Position numbers and translations under genes: made by a program. Shown here in pieces: positions 8,923-17,361 of a DNA stretch of 64,000 bases. The notes under the pieces are model-generated. The model searched no databases and was not told the origin of the DNA. It saw only the letters and a list, made by a program, of their open reading frames with translations. The stretch's first letter is position 1. Every line of letters begins with the position of its first letter. The stretch lies in the NCBI RefSeq assembly GCF_016623585.1, contig NZ_JAEHFY010000005.1:1-64000 (forward strand). The letters run 5' to 3'. Origin of the DNA: Pedobacter segetis (GTDB lineage: Bacteria; Bacteroidota; Bacteroidia; Sphingobacteriales; Sphingobacteriaceae).

Positions 8923-9730
8923 AAGGTTTGCAAACTAGGTTTAATGCCAGTTCTATGTTTTTTTCTTTGTTAAAATCCCCGGTGTACAACTCTTTAGAGT
9001 TACTTAGGTCTTTTATAACAACCCCGTACCGTAATGAGATTTCCCTAAGAACTTTATCTATGGGTACTTGGGTAAATACAAATTTACCAAAGGCCCAAGC
9101 AGTTGCTAATTTAGCATTAACGGCTAAATTTAATTGAATATTACCAGTATTAGAAAACTTAACCATCTGGTTGGGAGTTATCAAAACTTTTTCATTTGTT
9201 TTTAAGGATACCACCTTAACTTTTCCAGTTAAACAAGTTACTTCATAATCATTATCCCTTGCAAAGATATTGAAACTTGTACCCACAACGGTGGTAGTGC
9301 CAATTGGAGATATTACCGTAAATTTTTTGCCTTTTTGTACTTTAAAAAACGCTTCACCTGTTAAATGTACTTCTCTGTTATAAGCCCACCAGATAGGGTT
9401 ATAAGCTATCTCAGATTTTGAGTTAAGATGTACCGTAGAACCATCGGGCAAAACGGCAATCTCTTGTTTACCAGGGGATGCCTTTACGGTTTTGCTATAA
9501 AATTTTGTGCCGAGAAAGCAGGCGGCAACCAATAAAACTATGCTCGCCGCTATCTGCCATTTTTTGGCAAAGATAGAAATTACATTTCCTGTTTTTTTTG
9601 CTGGCTTTTGAAGCATCAATTCCAATTCTGCCCAAACCTCTTGTTTGCTCTTTCTAGATTCCATTGGTTTAAGCTTTTTTATCAAGTCCAAAGGATCTTG
9701 GTTAAAATCCTTATCGTTTAAACTATCCAT
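8864..9730 (-). CDS. FecR family anti-sigma factor
   Basis: A 288-residue inner-membrane regulator: a cytoplasmic N-terminus (1-55), one transmembrane helix (about 57-76, WQIAASIVLLVAACFLGTKF), a periplasmic FecR domain (about 85-185, with LPDGSTVHLNSKSEIAY and GEAFFKV) and a C-terminal DUF4974/STN-like domain (about 210-285). It would hold the neighbouring ECF sigma factor inactive until the receptor signals. The ATG at 9730 overlaps the sigma gene by 8 bases, which indicates translational coupling. Confidence 0.92.
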   Translation of the reverse strand: MDSLNDKDFNQDPLDLIKKLKPMESRKSKQEVWAELELMLQKPAKKTGNVISIFAKKWQIAASIVLLVAACFLGTKFYSKTVKASPGKQEIAVLPDGSTVHLNSKSEIAYNPIWWAYNREVHLTGEAFFKVQKGKKFTVISPIGTTTVVGTSFNIFARDNDYEVTCLTGKVKVVSLKTNEKVLITPNQMVKFSNTGNIQLNLAVNAKLATAWAFGKFVFTQVPIDKVLREISLRYGVVIKDLSNSKELYTGDFNKEKNIELALNLVCKPFGLEYKKLPSGAYLIQKAP

Positions 9731-10211
9731 ATTTTAATGCCTTTCTTAAATAAGATAACGCATTAGACATTCTTTTTTCTACCGTCTTAATGCTTATATC
9801 TAGCCTTTCGGCAATTTCGGTGTATTTTAATTCTTCCATCCTGCTCATCATAAAAACAGTTCTTTGTTTTTCTGGTAACTGTACCAATGCTTGTTGATAG
9901 CTGTTTTGCAGTTGCTTGTAATCATAATGGTTATCTACCACAAGTTCGGTAAGCTCTAGCTGCATCCTGTTGTTGTATTTTGCCTCAACCTCAAATTTTC
10001 TGTATTTGCTCACCAACATATCCTTTGCAATTTTATATAGTAGGTACTTAGCGTTCTTTAGATCTAGCTGCATTTGTTTTTCCCAAACCCTAACAAATAC
10101 ATCCTGTGCTATATCGGTAGCTATATCAATATCTCCCACCCTATAGAATATATAATTCTTTATAGCATCAAAATAAGTATCGAACAAAAACTTGAAATCT
10201 TCTTTTTTCAA
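9723..10211 (-). CDS. ECF RNA polymerase sigma-70 factor
   Basis: A 162-residue ECF sigma factor. Region 2 (FLFDTYFDAIKNYIFYRVGDIDIATDIAQDVFVRVWEK) binds the core enzyme and the -10 element. Region 4 (LPEKQRTVFMMSRMEELKYTEIAERLDISIKTVEKRMSNAL) carries the helix-turn-helix for the -35 element. The only suitable start is TTG at 10211, because the domain begins a few residues later. It is the first gene of the sigma / FecR / receptor unit and probably controls it. Confidence 0.92.
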   Translation of the reverse strand: MKKEDFKFLFDTYFDAIKNYIFYRVGDIDIATDIAQDVFVRVWEKQMQLDLKNAKYLLYKIAKDMLVSKYRKFEVEAKYNNRMQLELTELVVDNHYDYKQLQNSYQQALVQLPEKQRTVFMMSRMEELKYTEIAERLDISIKTVEKRMSNALSYLRKALKYG

Positions 10212-10279
10212 TTAAATTAATATTACGCGTATAACAATATACCGATTTAGGAAACGATTACCCTAATTCTTTATAAACA

Positions 10280-10312
10280 AAAAAATCCCCATCTAAAAAG
10301 ATGAGGATTTTT
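10280..10312 (-). terminator. Terminator of the rplM-rpsI-rpsB-tsf operon
   Basis: On the minus strand a 12-bp stem (AAATCCTCATCT / AGATGGGGATTT, one G-T pair) with a TTTT loop is followed by a T run, 45 bases past the tsf stop codon. Confidence 0.85.
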
Positions 10313-10356
10313 ATACTGATCGCAAGATATCTTTATTCTTGCTTCCTTAATCTAAG

Positions 10357-11196
10357 TTATGCTCCCAAAACAACTCTTTTAAAAGCAGTAACGGTTAAAC
10401 CTTTAGAGGTTTCATCCAAGAATTTACGGATATCTTTGGAAGAATCTTTAACAAATTCTTGGTTCAATAGCGTTTGTTCTTTGTAGAATTTATTCAATTT
10501 ACCAGCAGCAATTTTCTCTACCATTTCTTCTGGTTTGCCCTCTGCTCTAATTTGCTCTTTGGCAATTTCCATTTCTTTTTCGATGATACGTGTATCAACA
10601 TCGGCTTTATCAACCCCAACTGGGCTCATCGCAGCAATTTGCATGGCAACATCTTTACCAGCTTCATCTAATCCGGCAACATTTTGGTTAAAACCCACCA
10701 AAACTGCTAAACGGTAATTTCCGTGGATATAAGCAATTACTTTATCGGCAGATATGGTTTCAAATTTAGAAACACCTATTTTCTCGCCGATCTTACCAGT
10801 TTGATCAATAATTAAGTCAGAAATTTTTGCGCCATCTAATTCTAAAGCAGTTAGTTCTTGGATAGAAGAAACGCCGCTTTCAACAGCTTTATCAGCAATA
10901 GCTTGTGCAAAGGCAACAAAATCAGCATTTTTAGCAACAAAGTCAGTTTCGCAGTTTACTTCAACAACGATACCTTTTTTACCATCAGCGGTAGTTTTAG
11001 CGATAACCACTCCTTCGTTAGAGTCTCTATCAGAACGTGAGGCCGCTACTTTAGCGCCTTTTTTACGTAAATAGTCAATTGCAGCTTCAAAATCGCCATT
11101 TGCTTCTGTTAAAGCTTTTTTGCAATCCATCATACCTGCGCCAGTTTGCTGACGAAGTTTATTTACATCTGCTGCAGAAATTTGTACTGTAGACAT
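10357..11196 (-). CDS. tsf: Elongation factor Ts
   Basis: The 279-residue protein matches EF-Ts throughout. The N-terminal UBA-like domain (ISAADVNKLRQQTGAGMMDCKKALTEANGDFEAAIDYLRKKG) is followed by the core with the Tu-contact signature (EVNCETDFVAKNADF). It exchanges GDP for GTP on EF-Tu. It is the last gene of the rplM-rpsI-rpsB-tsf operon, separated from rpsB by an unusual 125-base palindromic element and followed by a strong terminator. Confidence 0.98.
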   Translation of the reverse strand: MSTVQISAADVNKLRQQTGAGMMDCKKALTEANGDFEAAIDYLRKKGAKVAASRSDRDSNEGVVIAKTTADGKKGIVVEVNCETDFVAKNADFVAFAQAIADKAVESGVSSIQELTALELDGAKISDLIIDQTGKIGEKIGVSKFETISADKVIAYIHGNYRLAVLVGFNQNVAGLDEAGKDVAMQIAAMSPVGVDKADVDTRIIEKEMEIAKEQIRAEGKPEEMVEKIAAGKLNKFYKEQTLLNQEFVKDSSKDIRKFLDETSKGLTVTAFKRVVLGA

Positions 11197-11211
11197 TTTA
11201 TAAAAGTTTTA

Positions 11212-11336
11212 GCCCCCTCCAACTCCTCTGCCAGCTGGCAGAGGAGAGAACTGGGCGTGAATATTTTGTGTATTATTTTTTTAAGATAGCAGAGCCACCA
11301 TAATTCATCTCTGCCAGCTGGCAGAGAACGAGGGGC
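11212..11336. repeat. REP/MITE-like inverted element between rpsB and tsf
   Basis: The element fills almost the whole rpsB-tsf gap. It contains two copies of the perfect 18-base palindrome CTCTGCCAGCTGGCAGAG (11226-11243 and 11309-11326). Its ends are inverted: GCCCCCTC at 11212 and GAGGGGC at 11330-11336. The overall layout (end motif, palindrome, AT-rich middle, palindrome, inverted end motif) is that of a paired REP or MITE. In the operon transcript each palindrome would fold as a GC-rich hairpin. Confidence 0.8.
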
Positions 11337-11337
11337 A

Positions 11338-12216
11338 TTACTCTCCTTTTGCCTCTTCAGCGGCAACCTCTTTTGTAGTTTCTTTAGTAGCTACAGGCTC
11401 AGCAGCGTCAGCGCCTTTACGGGTTCTTTTGCCACTTTCTGAAGGTGCTTTTTCTGTTTTTGCTTCTGGCGCATCAACTTTTGCTTTTTCTGCAGCAGCT
11501 TCTTTATCGCTTTCGGCATCTTTTTCTTGCTTGCGTTCTTCTAAACCTTCTTTAATCGCATCAATGATGATACCTGTAATTAAAGAAATAGATTTTGTAG
11601 CATCATCATTAGATGGGATAGGGAAATCTATGCTAGAAGGATCTGAGTTAGTATCCACCATTGCAAAAGTAGGGATATTTAACTTTAAAGCCTCGGTTAC
11701 AGCGATATGCTCTTTCTTAACATCTATTAAAAACAAAGCAGCTGGTAAACGGTTTAGATCAGCAATACCTCCTAAAAGGGTTTCTAATTTAATACGCTCA
11801 CGCTGGATCATCAGTTTTTCTTTCTTAGAAAGCACATCGTAAGTACCGTCTTTAGTCATCTTATCGATGTTTGTCATCTTCTTGATAGACTTTCTTACGG
11901 TAGCAAAGTTGGTTAACATACCACCTAACCATCTTTCGGTTACGAAGGGCATATTTACAGATTTTGCATATTCTGCAACGATGTCTTTAGCTTGTTTCTT
12001 TGTAGAAACAAATAATACTTTACGGCCACTCTTAACAATTTGTTTGATAGCAGAAGCTGCTTCTTCAACTCTTGTTAAAGTTTTGTTTAAGTCTATTATG
12101 TGGATTCCGTTACGCTCCATAAAAATATATTGAGCCATTTTCGGATTCCATTTGCGGGTAAGGTGACCAAAGTGTACACCTGCATCCAATAAGTCCTGAT
12201 AAGTTGTTCTTGCCAT
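11338..12216 (-). CDS. rpsB: 30S ribosomal protein S2 with acidic/Lys-rich tail
   Basis: The 292-residue protein starts MARTTYQDLLDAGVHFGHLTRKWNPKM and keeps the S2 core to about residue 230 (FVSTKKQAKDIV, TERWLGGMLTNFATV, PSSIDFPIPSNDDA). The last roughly 60 residues are a low-complexity Lys/Glu/Ala tail, longer than in E. coli S2 (241 residues) but usual in this phylum. S2 is needed for 30S assembly. A strong GGAGG site precedes the ATG, which is unusual for this group. Confidence 0.97.
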   Translation of the reverse strand: MARTTYQDLLDAGVHFGHLTRKWNPKMAQYIFMERNGIHIIDLNKTLTRVEEAASAIKQIVKSGRKVLFVSTKKQAKDIVAEYAKSVNMPFVTERWLGGMLTNFATVRKSIKKMTNIDKMTKDGTYDVLSKKEKLMIQRERIKLETLLGGIADLNRLPAALFLIDVKKEHIAVTEALKLNIPTFAMVDTNSDPSSIDFPIPSNDDATKSISLITGIIIDAIKEGLEERKQEKDAESDKEAAAEKAKVDAPEAKTEKAPSESGKRTRKGADAAEPVATKETTKEVAAEEAKGE

Positions 12217-12230
12217 TGTCTTGTCCTCCG
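12217..12230 (-). promoter_or_regulatory. Strong Shine-Dalgarno of rpsB
   Basis: The minus strand reads CGGAGGACAAGACA directly before the ATG, a complete GGAGG with 8-base spacing. The identical 14 bases precede rpsG at 33787-33800. Most other starts here show no such site. Confidence 0.8.
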
Positions 12231-12234
12231 AATT

Positions 12235-12621
12235 TTAACGTTTACTGAATTGGAATTTCTTTCTTGCTTTAGCTCTACCTGGTTTCTTACGCTCAACCAT
12301 ACGGTTATCACGCGTCATTAAACCCTTGGCCCTAAGAGAAGGTTTCCTAATTGCGTCTAATTCAACAATAGCCTTAGCAATAGCTAAACGAACAGCCTCG
12401 GCTTGCCCTTTAACACCACCACCGGCAACATTTACTTTTACATCATACTGTCCCGTAACCTCGGCAACAATAAAGGCTTGGTTTACGATGTACTGTAATG
12501 GCAAAGTTGGGAAATATGTTGTATAATCTTTACCGTTTACGGTAATTGCGCCGTTGCCATCTTTTAAGTAGATACGGGCAACAGCAGTTTTTCTTCTTCC
12601 AGAAGTATTAGTAACTGACAT
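12235..12621 (-). CDS. rpsI: 30S ribosomal protein S9
   Basis: The 128-residue protein has the S9 signature (TSGRRKTAVARIYLKDGNGAITVNG, GGGVKGQAEAVRLAIAKAIVE) and the basic C-terminus ending in FQFSKR that reaches the ribosomal P site. AGGAG lies 7 bases before the start codon. It is 18 bases downstream of rplM, as in most bacteria. Confidence 0.98.
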   Translation of the reverse strand: MSVTNTSGRRKTAVARIYLKDGNGAITVNGKDYTTYFPTLPLQYIVNQAFIVAEVTGQYDVKVNVAGGGVKGQAEAVRLAIAKAIVELDAIRKPSLRAKGLMTRDNRMVERKKPGRAKARKKFQFSKR

Positions 12622-12639
12622 TTCTTTTCTCCTTTAAAT

Positions 12640-13083
12640 TTAAAATTTAATTTCTTTAGGGTTTTGTGCAACATGTGGATGCTCGTTACCTGCATAGATA
12701 TACAGGTTTTTGAAGATTGCTCTTCCCAACCTATTTTTAGGCAACATACCACGTACAGCCTTCTCGATGATACGAGTAGGATGCTTTGCCATCAACTCTT
12801 TTGGAGTTATGAAACGCTGACCACCTGGATAACCAGTATATCTAACATAAACCTTGTCAGACATTTTGTCTCCTGTCAATTTAACCTTGTCTGCATTGAT
12901 AACGATAACATTATCGCCGCAGTCTACGTGTGGGGTAAACGATGGCTTGTTTTTTCCTCTGATCACTTTTGCGATGTTAGAAGACAAGCGCCCCAAAATC
13001 TCTCCTTCAGCGTCAACAACAACCCATTGTTTGTCAACGGTTTTATTATTTGCAGAGACAGTTTTGTAACTTAACGTATTCAC
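12640..13083 (-). CDS. rplM: 50S ribosomal protein L13
   Basis: The 147-residue protein carries the L13 hallmarks (VDAEGEILGRLSSNIAKVIRGKNKPSFTPHVDCGDNVIVINADK, and KAVRGMLPKNRLGRAIFKNLYIYAGNEHPH). L13 is an early assembly protein of the 50S subunit. It is the first gene of the rplM-rpsI-rpsB-tsf operon, behind the promoter at 13136-13165 and a short leader with a stable hairpin. Confidence 0.98.
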   Translation of the reverse strand: MNTLSYKTVSANNKTVDKQWVVVDAEGEILGRLSSNIAKVIRGKNKPSFTPHVDCGDNVIVINADKVKLTGDKMSDKVYVRYTGYPGGQRFITPKELMAKHPTRIIEKAVRGMLPKNRLGRAIFKNLYIYAGNEHPHVAQNPKEIKF

Positions 13084-13117
13084 TTGCTTTAATTTAAAAT
13101 GATTAATTATATAAAAT

Positions 13118-13131
13118 CCCCATTTTTGGGG
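13118..13131 (-). promoter_or_regulatory. Leader hairpin of the rplM operon
   Basis: Right after the predicted transcription start the minus strand reads CCCC-AAAAAT-GGGG followed by ATTTTATAT, a short GC stem with a U-rich tail. It could be an attenuator or a binding site for autoregulation by L13; E. coli rplM is known to be autoregulated, but this leader is not one I recognise. Confidence 0.4.
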
Positions 13132-13135
13132 ACTG

Positions 13136-13165
13136 CAAAGATAGAACTATCAATTTATATATCAA
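13136..13165 (-). promoter_or_regulatory. rplM operon promoter
   Basis: The minus strand reads TTTG, 19 bases, TATCTTTG, a full match to the Bacteroidota -33/-7 consensus. It is 53 bases upstream of the rplM ATG. Confidence 0.8.
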
Positions 13166-13583
13166 AGGGTTGGGCCATTATTTTTGATAAGTGTTTTTTT
13201 GCTCTAAAAAAATGGTTTTTTTGTTTTAGCTGGAGCCCAACTTTTGAATTAATGGTTTAGGCGTTTCCTTTGCCACCTCCCAACAGGCTATCGCAAAGGT
13301 AGGGCGAAGAAAAGGGGCATCGCACAATACTTAGGCATAGTTGTTCTGAGACGGCTAACAAGAATATCGATAACCTATGTTTTAAGCCTACCTATAAATC
13401 ATCGCAAAGAAATATTTAAAATTTATTTGTGAGCCTGTTTATTCTTGAACCCAAAAATCGGTCTGGCATATTTAATTACAACTACATTAATTTTTAGAAA
13501 TAGCTTTAGCCTATCATTACTAGATTTGCCTTGCTAAGCCCCAAAAAAAAATAAAATTTCACGGCGTAAATTTAAACAGGCTA
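13166..13583. other. Intergenic region between lnt and the rplM promoter
   Basis: About 420 bases with no supportable gene. One minus-strand TACCTTTG at 13293-13300 could be a second upstream promoter element, with a weak TTG 23 bases further on. Nothing else stands out. Confidence 0.4.
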
Positions 13584-15278
13584 TTATTCTGCGGCAACGC
13601 TCTTATTTTTAAACCTCATTACAATCAAGAATAAAAACCCCAGGCAGCTAATTAACAAAAAAGGATAAACAACCCAATCTGGGTGTGCGGTGTAAAAAGT
13701 AATTTCAGAATTCAGGTTTATATCTTGTTTGATCACCGCATCATGCCACCAAACAGTTTGCTGTACTATATCGCCCCTTTCGTTAATAAATGCAGAAATA
13801 CCAGTATTTGCAGATCTGGCAACCCAACGCCTGTTCTCGATAGCCCTTAACCTGGCATAATCTAAATGTTGGTCTTTTCCAGATGTATTTCCCCACCAAC
13901 CATCGTTTGTGATCACTGCTATAAATTGTGCTCCTTTATATACAGATCCTGCTATCCAATCTCCCCAAATAGACTCGTAACAAACTGCTGGAACAACGCC
14001 AATTCCGCTTGAAGCGTAAAGATTACTTGGCTCTTTTTGTTGGCCATAACCACCTGTTGTGCCCCCAAATTTCTCGAATAATGGGTTAAGGATAGATAAA
14101 ACTTCTGGGAAAGGCATTTTCTCTACACCTGGGACCAGTTTAGATTTATGATAAAACTGTAATTTTGGAGAGTTTTCGATAGCAACCGCGGTATTAAAAC
14201 TATCATACCAAAGGTTGTTCTCTTTCACGTATCTTGCAGATAAGGTCTTTTGATCTTGATAGGTAAGATACGTTTCTGCGCCTGTAATTACTGTGGCGTT
14301 TTTAAAACTATCCAAAAAAACTTGTATGGTTTTAAAAGATTTTGTGTTCCTGAAATCTGTTTCATCTTTATAACCGGTAATTGCTGTTTCTGGCCAGATA
14401 AAAAACTCTGTATTTATTTGTGCCTTTTTTTTACTTAGTTTTATGAGTTTTGCCAGTTGCTCTGCTTCTGTATAGGTATGGTTTTTACCATAAGGGTCAA
14501 TATTGGGTTGTACCACCACTATATCTGATGGGTTTATTTCTTCTTGATAAGTGCTATAAACCAAAATAGATAAACCTATGGGCAATATAACCCAAACTGC
14601 CAAAGCAAAGGATAAACCTTTGATTGTTCGCATTGCACCTTGTGCCTTAAGCCTTTCGCCTTCTATTTGTTTTTTTCCTAAGTTTTCAGAATGTCGCCTT
14701 TTACCTTCTGCCTTTAATAAAACCCAAATCCTAAACAATAAAATATTAGAAACCAATATCCAAAAAGTACCACCGTAAACACCTGTATATTCATACCATT
14801 GTATCAATTGTGGGCTTGTAGCAAAACCGTTTCCTAAAGTCATCCAAGGGAATTTTAGGTCCCATGTTTGATGTAAGTATTCATAACTTACCCAAAAACC
14901 GATTAAGCTTATATCGGCAAGAAGCGGCGTGGCGTTTCTCGCAACTTTACGGTAAAGCCAGAAGCTAAAAGTCATTAATAATGCGCCTAAACCAAATGGT
15001 ATCAAGGATAATAAGCAGGCAATAAAAGTAGGCATTACTGCATTTAAGGAATTAAAGACCCAATAAATGGAAGCCGTGTTCCATATCAAAAATGCTAGAC
15101 CTGCAATTAAGAAAATTTTACGCCCTTTGTTTTTTAGATTAGATTCTTCAATTTCTTGCAGCGCAATCATCAAAGGGAAAAAAGCGATCAACAAAATTGG
15201 TGCGGTAAACGGGATGGGCGGCCAGGCCAACCAAAGTAAAAATGCGGTTAAAAGGGCTAACCAAATTTGTCGTTTCAT
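13584..15278 (-). CDS. lnt: Apolipoprotein N-acyltransferase
   Basis: The 564-residue inner-membrane enzyme adds the third acyl chain to lipoproteins. Multiple transmembrane helices span 5-240, and the periplasmic nitrilase-like domain holds the catalytic triad E297 (WPETAI), K380 (HKSKLVPGVEKMP) and C433 (PAVCYESIWGD). A final helix lies at about 540-557. Residues about 188-218 (KAEGKRRHSEN...ERLKAQGA) form an extra polar segment between two helices. Its DNA is made of repeated AAGGC-like words and looks like an in-frame repeat insertion. The stop overlaps nothing downstream; the ATG overlaps rsmI by 4 bases. Confidence 0.95.
   Translation of the reverse strand: MKRQIWLALLTAFLLWLAWPPIPFTAPILLIAFFPLMIALQEIEESNLKNKGRKIFLIAGLAFLIWNTASIYWVFNSLNAVMPTFIACLLSLIPFGLGALLMTFSFWLYRKVARNATPLLADISLIGFWVSYEYLHQTWDLKFPWMTLGNGFATSPQLIQWYEYTGVYGGTFWILVSNILLFRIWVLLKAEGKRRHSENLGKKQIEGERLKAQGAMRTIKGLSFALAVWVILPIGLSILVYSTYQEEINPSDIVVVQPNIDPYGKNHTYTEAEQLAKLIKLSKKKAQINTEFFIWPETAITGYKDETDFRNTKSFKTIQVFLDSFKNATVITGAETYLTYQDQKTLSARYVKENNLWYDSFNTAVAIENSPKLQFYHKSKLVPGVEKMPFPEVLSILNPLFEKFGGTTGGYGQQKEPSNLYASSGIGVVPAVCYESIWGDWIAGSVYKGAQFIAVITNDGWWGNTSGKDQHLDYARLRAIENRRWVARSANTGISAFINERGDIVQQTVWWHDAVIKQDINLNSEITFYTAHPDWVVYPFLLISCLGFLFLIVMRFKNKSVAAE
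14625..14715 (-). repeat. Word-repeat segment inside lnt
   Basis: On the coding strand this stretch repeats AAGGC words at irregular spacing (AAAGGCAGAAGGTAAAAGGC, then AGAAGGCGAAAGGCTTAAGG). It encodes the extra polar loop at residues about 188-218 of Lnt, which has no counterpart in the Lnt family as I know it. It keeps the reading frame. Confidence 0.6.
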
Positions 15279-15988
15279 CTTTTATAATATTTATCGTCTT
15301 TTTTTGGAGCGGTTTCTGTATTTCCGGCAATTACCAGTACAAATTCTCCTTTTAAGATATTCTCTTCAAAATGCGTTTTTAGTTCGCTTAAAGATCCCCG
15401 TACATTTTCTTCGAACATCTTGGTTAATTCCCTAGAAATGGAAGCTTGCCTTTCTGCGCCAAAAACCGTTATCAGTTCTTCTAAAGTTTTTAATAAACGA
15501 TGAGGAGATTCATAAAAAATCATGGTTCTATTCTCGTAAATCAATTCTTTTAATCGGGTTTGCCTACCTTTTTTTACGGGCAAAAATCCTTCAAAAGTAA
15601 AGCGATCATTAGGTAAGCCAGAGTTTACCAATGCGGGCACAAATGCGGTAGCGCCTGGCAAACATTCAATGGCTAGATCATGCTTTAAAACCTCACGAAC
15701 CAATAAAAAGCCCGGATCAGAAATTGCTGGGGTACCAGCGTCAGAAATCAGCGCAATATTTTGCCCGTCTTTCAAAAACTTAACAATTTCGGCAACTGCC
15801 TTATGCTCATTATGTTGGTGATGGGCAAAAACTTTTTTATCAATCTCGAAATGCTTGAGCATGGGTGCGGATGTTCTGGTATCTTCTGCCAAAATTAAAT
15901 CTACCTCTTTTAATATCCGCAAAGCCCTTAAAGTAATATCTTCTAAATTACCGATAGGAGTAGGAACTAGATAAAGTTTGCCGCTCAT
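15275..15988 (-). CDS. rsmI: 16S rRNA (cytidine-1402-2'-O)-methyltransferase
   Basis: The 237-residue protein has the RsmI/tetrapyrrole-methylase fold: LYLVPTPIGNLEDITLRAL at the N-terminus, ILAEDTRTSAPMLKHF, the SAM-binding ISDAGTPAISDPGFLLV, and ECLPGATAFVPALVNSGLPNDRFTFEGFLPVKKGR. It methylates C1402 in the 16S decoding site. It is shorter than E. coli RsmI (286 residues) because it lacks the C-terminal extension. It overlaps lnt by 4 bases (ATGA type), so the two are co-translated. Confidence 0.95.
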   Translation of the reverse strand: MSGKLYLVPTPIGNLEDITLRALRILKEVDLILAEDTRTSAPMLKHFEIDKKVFAHHQHNEHKAVAEIVKFLKDGQNIALISDAGTPAISDPGFLLVREVLKHDLAIECLPGATAFVPALVNSGLPNDRFTFEGFLPVKKGRQTRLKELIYENRTMIFYESPHRLLKTLEELITVFGAERQASISRELTKMFEENVRGSLSELKTHFEENILKGEFVLVIAGNTETAPKKDDKYYKR

Positions 15989-16052
15989 TAAATCAATTTA
16001 ATATTTTTTTAAATTCTGATTATTGCCATACGCTATTCTAAATACGCAATAC

Positions 16053-16060
16053 TATATTTG
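16053..16060 (+). promoter_or_regulatory. serS promoter -7 element
   Basis: TATATTTG followed by C fits the TAnnTTTG consensus and ends 16 bases before the serS ATG. The -33 partner is not clear (a TTG at 16023 is too far away). Confidence 0.5.
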
Positions 16061-16076
16061 CATAAAATTTAAAAAG

Positions 16077-17348
16077 ATGCTGCAAGTTAGTTATATCCGC
16101 GAAAATAAAGAGGAAGTTTTAGAACGTTTAAGCGTAAGAAATTTCAATCAGCCAGAATTGGTTGATGAAGTTATCTATTTAGATGATCAAAGAAAAAGCA
16201 CTCAATTGCAAGCAGATGAACTTTTGGCCAAAGGAAATGCTGCCGCAAAACAAATTGGAGAGTTGATGCGCAATGGCAAAAGAGACGAAGCGGAAGCTAT
16301 AAAAGCAGAAACATCAAAATCAAAAGAAGATATTAAACCATTGCAAGAGCAATTGGCAACCATAGAACATGAATTGCATCAAAAACTGGTGCAATTACCA
16401 AACTTGCCCCATAAAAGTGTGCCTAAGGGTAAAACCCCAGAAGAAAACGAAGTTGTTTTATCAAACGGAACAAAACCAGAATTACCTGCTAGCGCTTTGC
16501 CCCATTGGGAATTGGCGGCAAAATATAATTTGATAGATTTTGAATTGGGAGTTAAGATTACGGGAGCTGGTTTCCCTGTTTATAAAGGAAAAGGTGCAAA
16601 AATGCAAAGGGCGCTGATCAATTTCTTTTTGGCCGAGGCAGAGAAGGCGGGTTACGATGAAATGATGGTTCCATTAATGGTAAATGAAGCTTCTGGTTTT
16701 GGGACCGGGCAATTACCAGATAAAGAAGGGCAAATGTACCATGTTGGGTTAGATAATTTATATTTAATCCCGACGGCAGAGGTGCCAGTTACCAATTTAT
16801 ACCGCGATGTTATTTTAAAAGAAGAAGAATTACCCATAAAAAATTGTGGTTATACACCTTGTTTTAGGCGTGAAGCAGGTTCTTATGGCGCTCACGTTCG
16901 TGGTTTAAACCGTTTGCACCAATTTGACAAAGTAGAGATAGTACAAGTGGTGCATCCCGAGGAATCTTATGAGGTTTTAGAGCAGATGAGTTTGCATGTA
17001 CAAAGTTTATTGCAGAAACTAGGTTTGCAATACCGTGTGCTTAGGTTATGCGGTGGGGATATGGGCTTTACCTCTGCCCTAACTTATGATATGGAAGTTT
17101 ACAGTGCGGCACAAGAACGTTGGCTAGAGGTTTCATCGGTCTCTAACTTTGAGACTTTTCAAAGTAACCGGTTAAAATTACGTTATAAAGGCAAGGAAGG
17201 TAAAACACAATTGCCGCATACTTTAAACGGAAGTGCCTTGGCGTTGCCTCGTATCTTAGCTTCTATATTAGAGAATTATCAAACTGAAGACGGCATTAAA
17301 GTCCCAGAATGTTTGGTGGCCTATACCGGGTTTAATTTTATTGGATAG
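16077..17348 (+). CDS. serS: Seryl-tRNA synthetase
   Basis: The 423-residue class II synthetase starts MLQVSYIRENKEEVLERL. An N-terminal tRNA-binding coiled coil (about 25-100) is followed by the catalytic core: motif 2 in PCFRREAGSYGAHVRGLNRLHQFDKVE and motif 3 in HTLNGSALALPRILASILENYQ. The frame could open 18 codons earlier, but the ATG at 16077 matches the family start and lies just after a promoter element. It charges tRNA-Ser. Confidence 0.97.
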   Translation: MLQVSYIRENKEEVLERLSVRNFNQPELVDEVIYLDDQRKSTQLQADELLAKGNAAAKQIGELMRNGKRDEAEAIKAETSKSKEDIKPLQEQLATIEHELHQKLVQLPNLPHKSVPKGKTPEENEVVLSNGTKPELPASALPHWELAAKYNLIDFELGVKITGAGFPVYKGKGAKMQRALINFFLAEAEKAGYDEMMVPLMVNEASGFGTGQLPDKEGQMYHVGLDNLYLIPTAEVPVTNLYRDVILKEEELPIKNCGYTPCFRREAGSYGAHVRGLNRLHQFDKVEIVQVVHPEESYEVLEQMSLHVQSLLQKLGLQYRVLRLCGGDMGFTSALTYDMEVYSAAQERWLEVSSVSNFETFQSNRLKLRYKGKEGKTQLPHTLNGSALALPRILASILENYQTEDGIKVPECLVAYTGFNFIG

Positions 17349-17361
17349 TTTTTAAATAACG

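Noticed and set aside
13293-13325. Second rplM promoter
   Set aside because: TACCTTTG is good, but the TTG lies 23 bases away and there is no supporting context; kept only as a note in the gap entry.
16023-16076. 18-codon extension of SerS
   Set aside because: It overlaps the promoter -7 element, and family members begin at MLQVSYIRENK.
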